NCBI GenBank assembly: GCA_026988735.1
Contig: JALSKR010000279.1
Coordinates: 1-6,267, forward strand
Direction of reading: 5' to 3'
Source of the DNA: Sulfurimonas sp.
Lineage (GTDB): Bacteria > Campylobacterota > Campylobacteria > Campylobacterales > Sulfurimonadaceae
DNA: 6,267 nucleotides
A program made the position numbers and the translations under genes. The notes under the pieces are model-generated. The model saw only the letters and a program-made list of their open reading frames with translations. It was not told the DNA's origin and did not search any database. Below are positions 6,166 through 6,267 of this stretch, in pieces. The number at the start of each line of letters is the position of its first letter. Within the stretch, counting starts at the first letter, position 1.

Positions 6166-6267
6166 ATGAAAAAACAACTAATAATTACAGGATTTCACCG
6201 TAGTGGCACCTCTATGCTGGCGCAAGAACTTAAAAATGCAGGGCTTTTTATTGGGGAGCGCCTTATG
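6166..6267 (+). CDS. Sulfotransferase-family protein, N-terminal fragment (3' end outside window)
   Basis: Only the first 34 codons are inside the window. They read as a strand followed by a P-loop-like turn and helix, LIITGFHRSGTSMLAQEL (5-22), which is the 5'-phosphosulfate-binding motif found at the extreme N-terminus of PAPS-dependent sulfotransferases; the following NAGLFIGERL also fits that family. If functional, it would transfer sulfate from PAPS to a sugar hydroxyl. Some family members in polysaccharide clusters have no proven sulfotransferase activity, so the substrate remains open. The gene starts 19 bases after galU with no terminator between, so it is probably part of the same operon. 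The ribosome binding site is weak and A-rich. Confidence 0.75.
   Translation, partial: MKKQLIITGFHRSGTSMLAQELKNAGLFIGERLM

Overview
The window is a stretch of a bacterial surface-polysaccharide (capsule, O-antigen or exopolysaccharide) gene cluster. All genes lie on the + strand, densely packed in one apparent operon: a glycosyltransferase tail, an unknown helical protein, an SGNH-like protein, a DRE-TIM aldolase with an extra C-terminal domain, a CMP-sugar synthetase, a HAD phosphatase, GalU, and the first 34 codons of a sulfotransferase-like gene. The low to moderate G+C, the style of the GalU protein and the crowded gene order suggest a Campylobacterota member (Sulfurovum/Sulfurimonas-like). 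This placement is an inference from family resemblance, and no marker gene here proves it.

Layout. Positions 1-269 hold the C-terminus of a GT4-type glycosyltransferase. Positions 256-2342 hold two very AT-rich genes of uncertain function: a 296-residue protein with weak TPR-like helical pairs, and a 399-residue protein that appears to hold two SGNH/GDSL-like units in tandem. At 2339 the base composition changes sharply to a richer, more typical one. Positions 2339-5295 encode the three-gene core: an HMGL-like aldolase fused to a DUF115/MptE-like Rossmann domain, an acylneuraminate-type cytidylyltransferase, and a capped HAD phosphatase. Positions 5292-6146 are galU (UTP-glucose-1-phosphate uridylyltransferase). 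From 6166 a P-loop sulfotransferase-like gene begins and runs off the window.

How the genes may work together. An enzyme of the 4-hydroxy-2-oxoacid aldolase type can form a 3-deoxy-4-hydroxy-2-keto acid, which is the chemical core of ulosonic acids such as Kdo and sialic acids. A cytidylyltransferase of the NeuA class activates such acids as CMP-sugars, and a HAD phosphatase commonly removes the phosphate in between. The aldolase, synthetase and phosphatase side by side, with no NeuB/KdsA-type PEP-dependent synthase in view, suggest a route to a CMP-activated ulosonic acid that uses an aldolase for the C-C bond. This is the most interesting hypothesis here. The glycosyltransferase, SGNH-like protein, GalU and sulfotransferase-like protein would then supply assembly, modification and UDP-glucose. 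Junctions are 4-base ATGA overlaps or short gaps, which points to translational coupling. I see no terminator, tRNA, rRNA, mobile element, CRISPR array or gene-free stretch longer than 19 bases.
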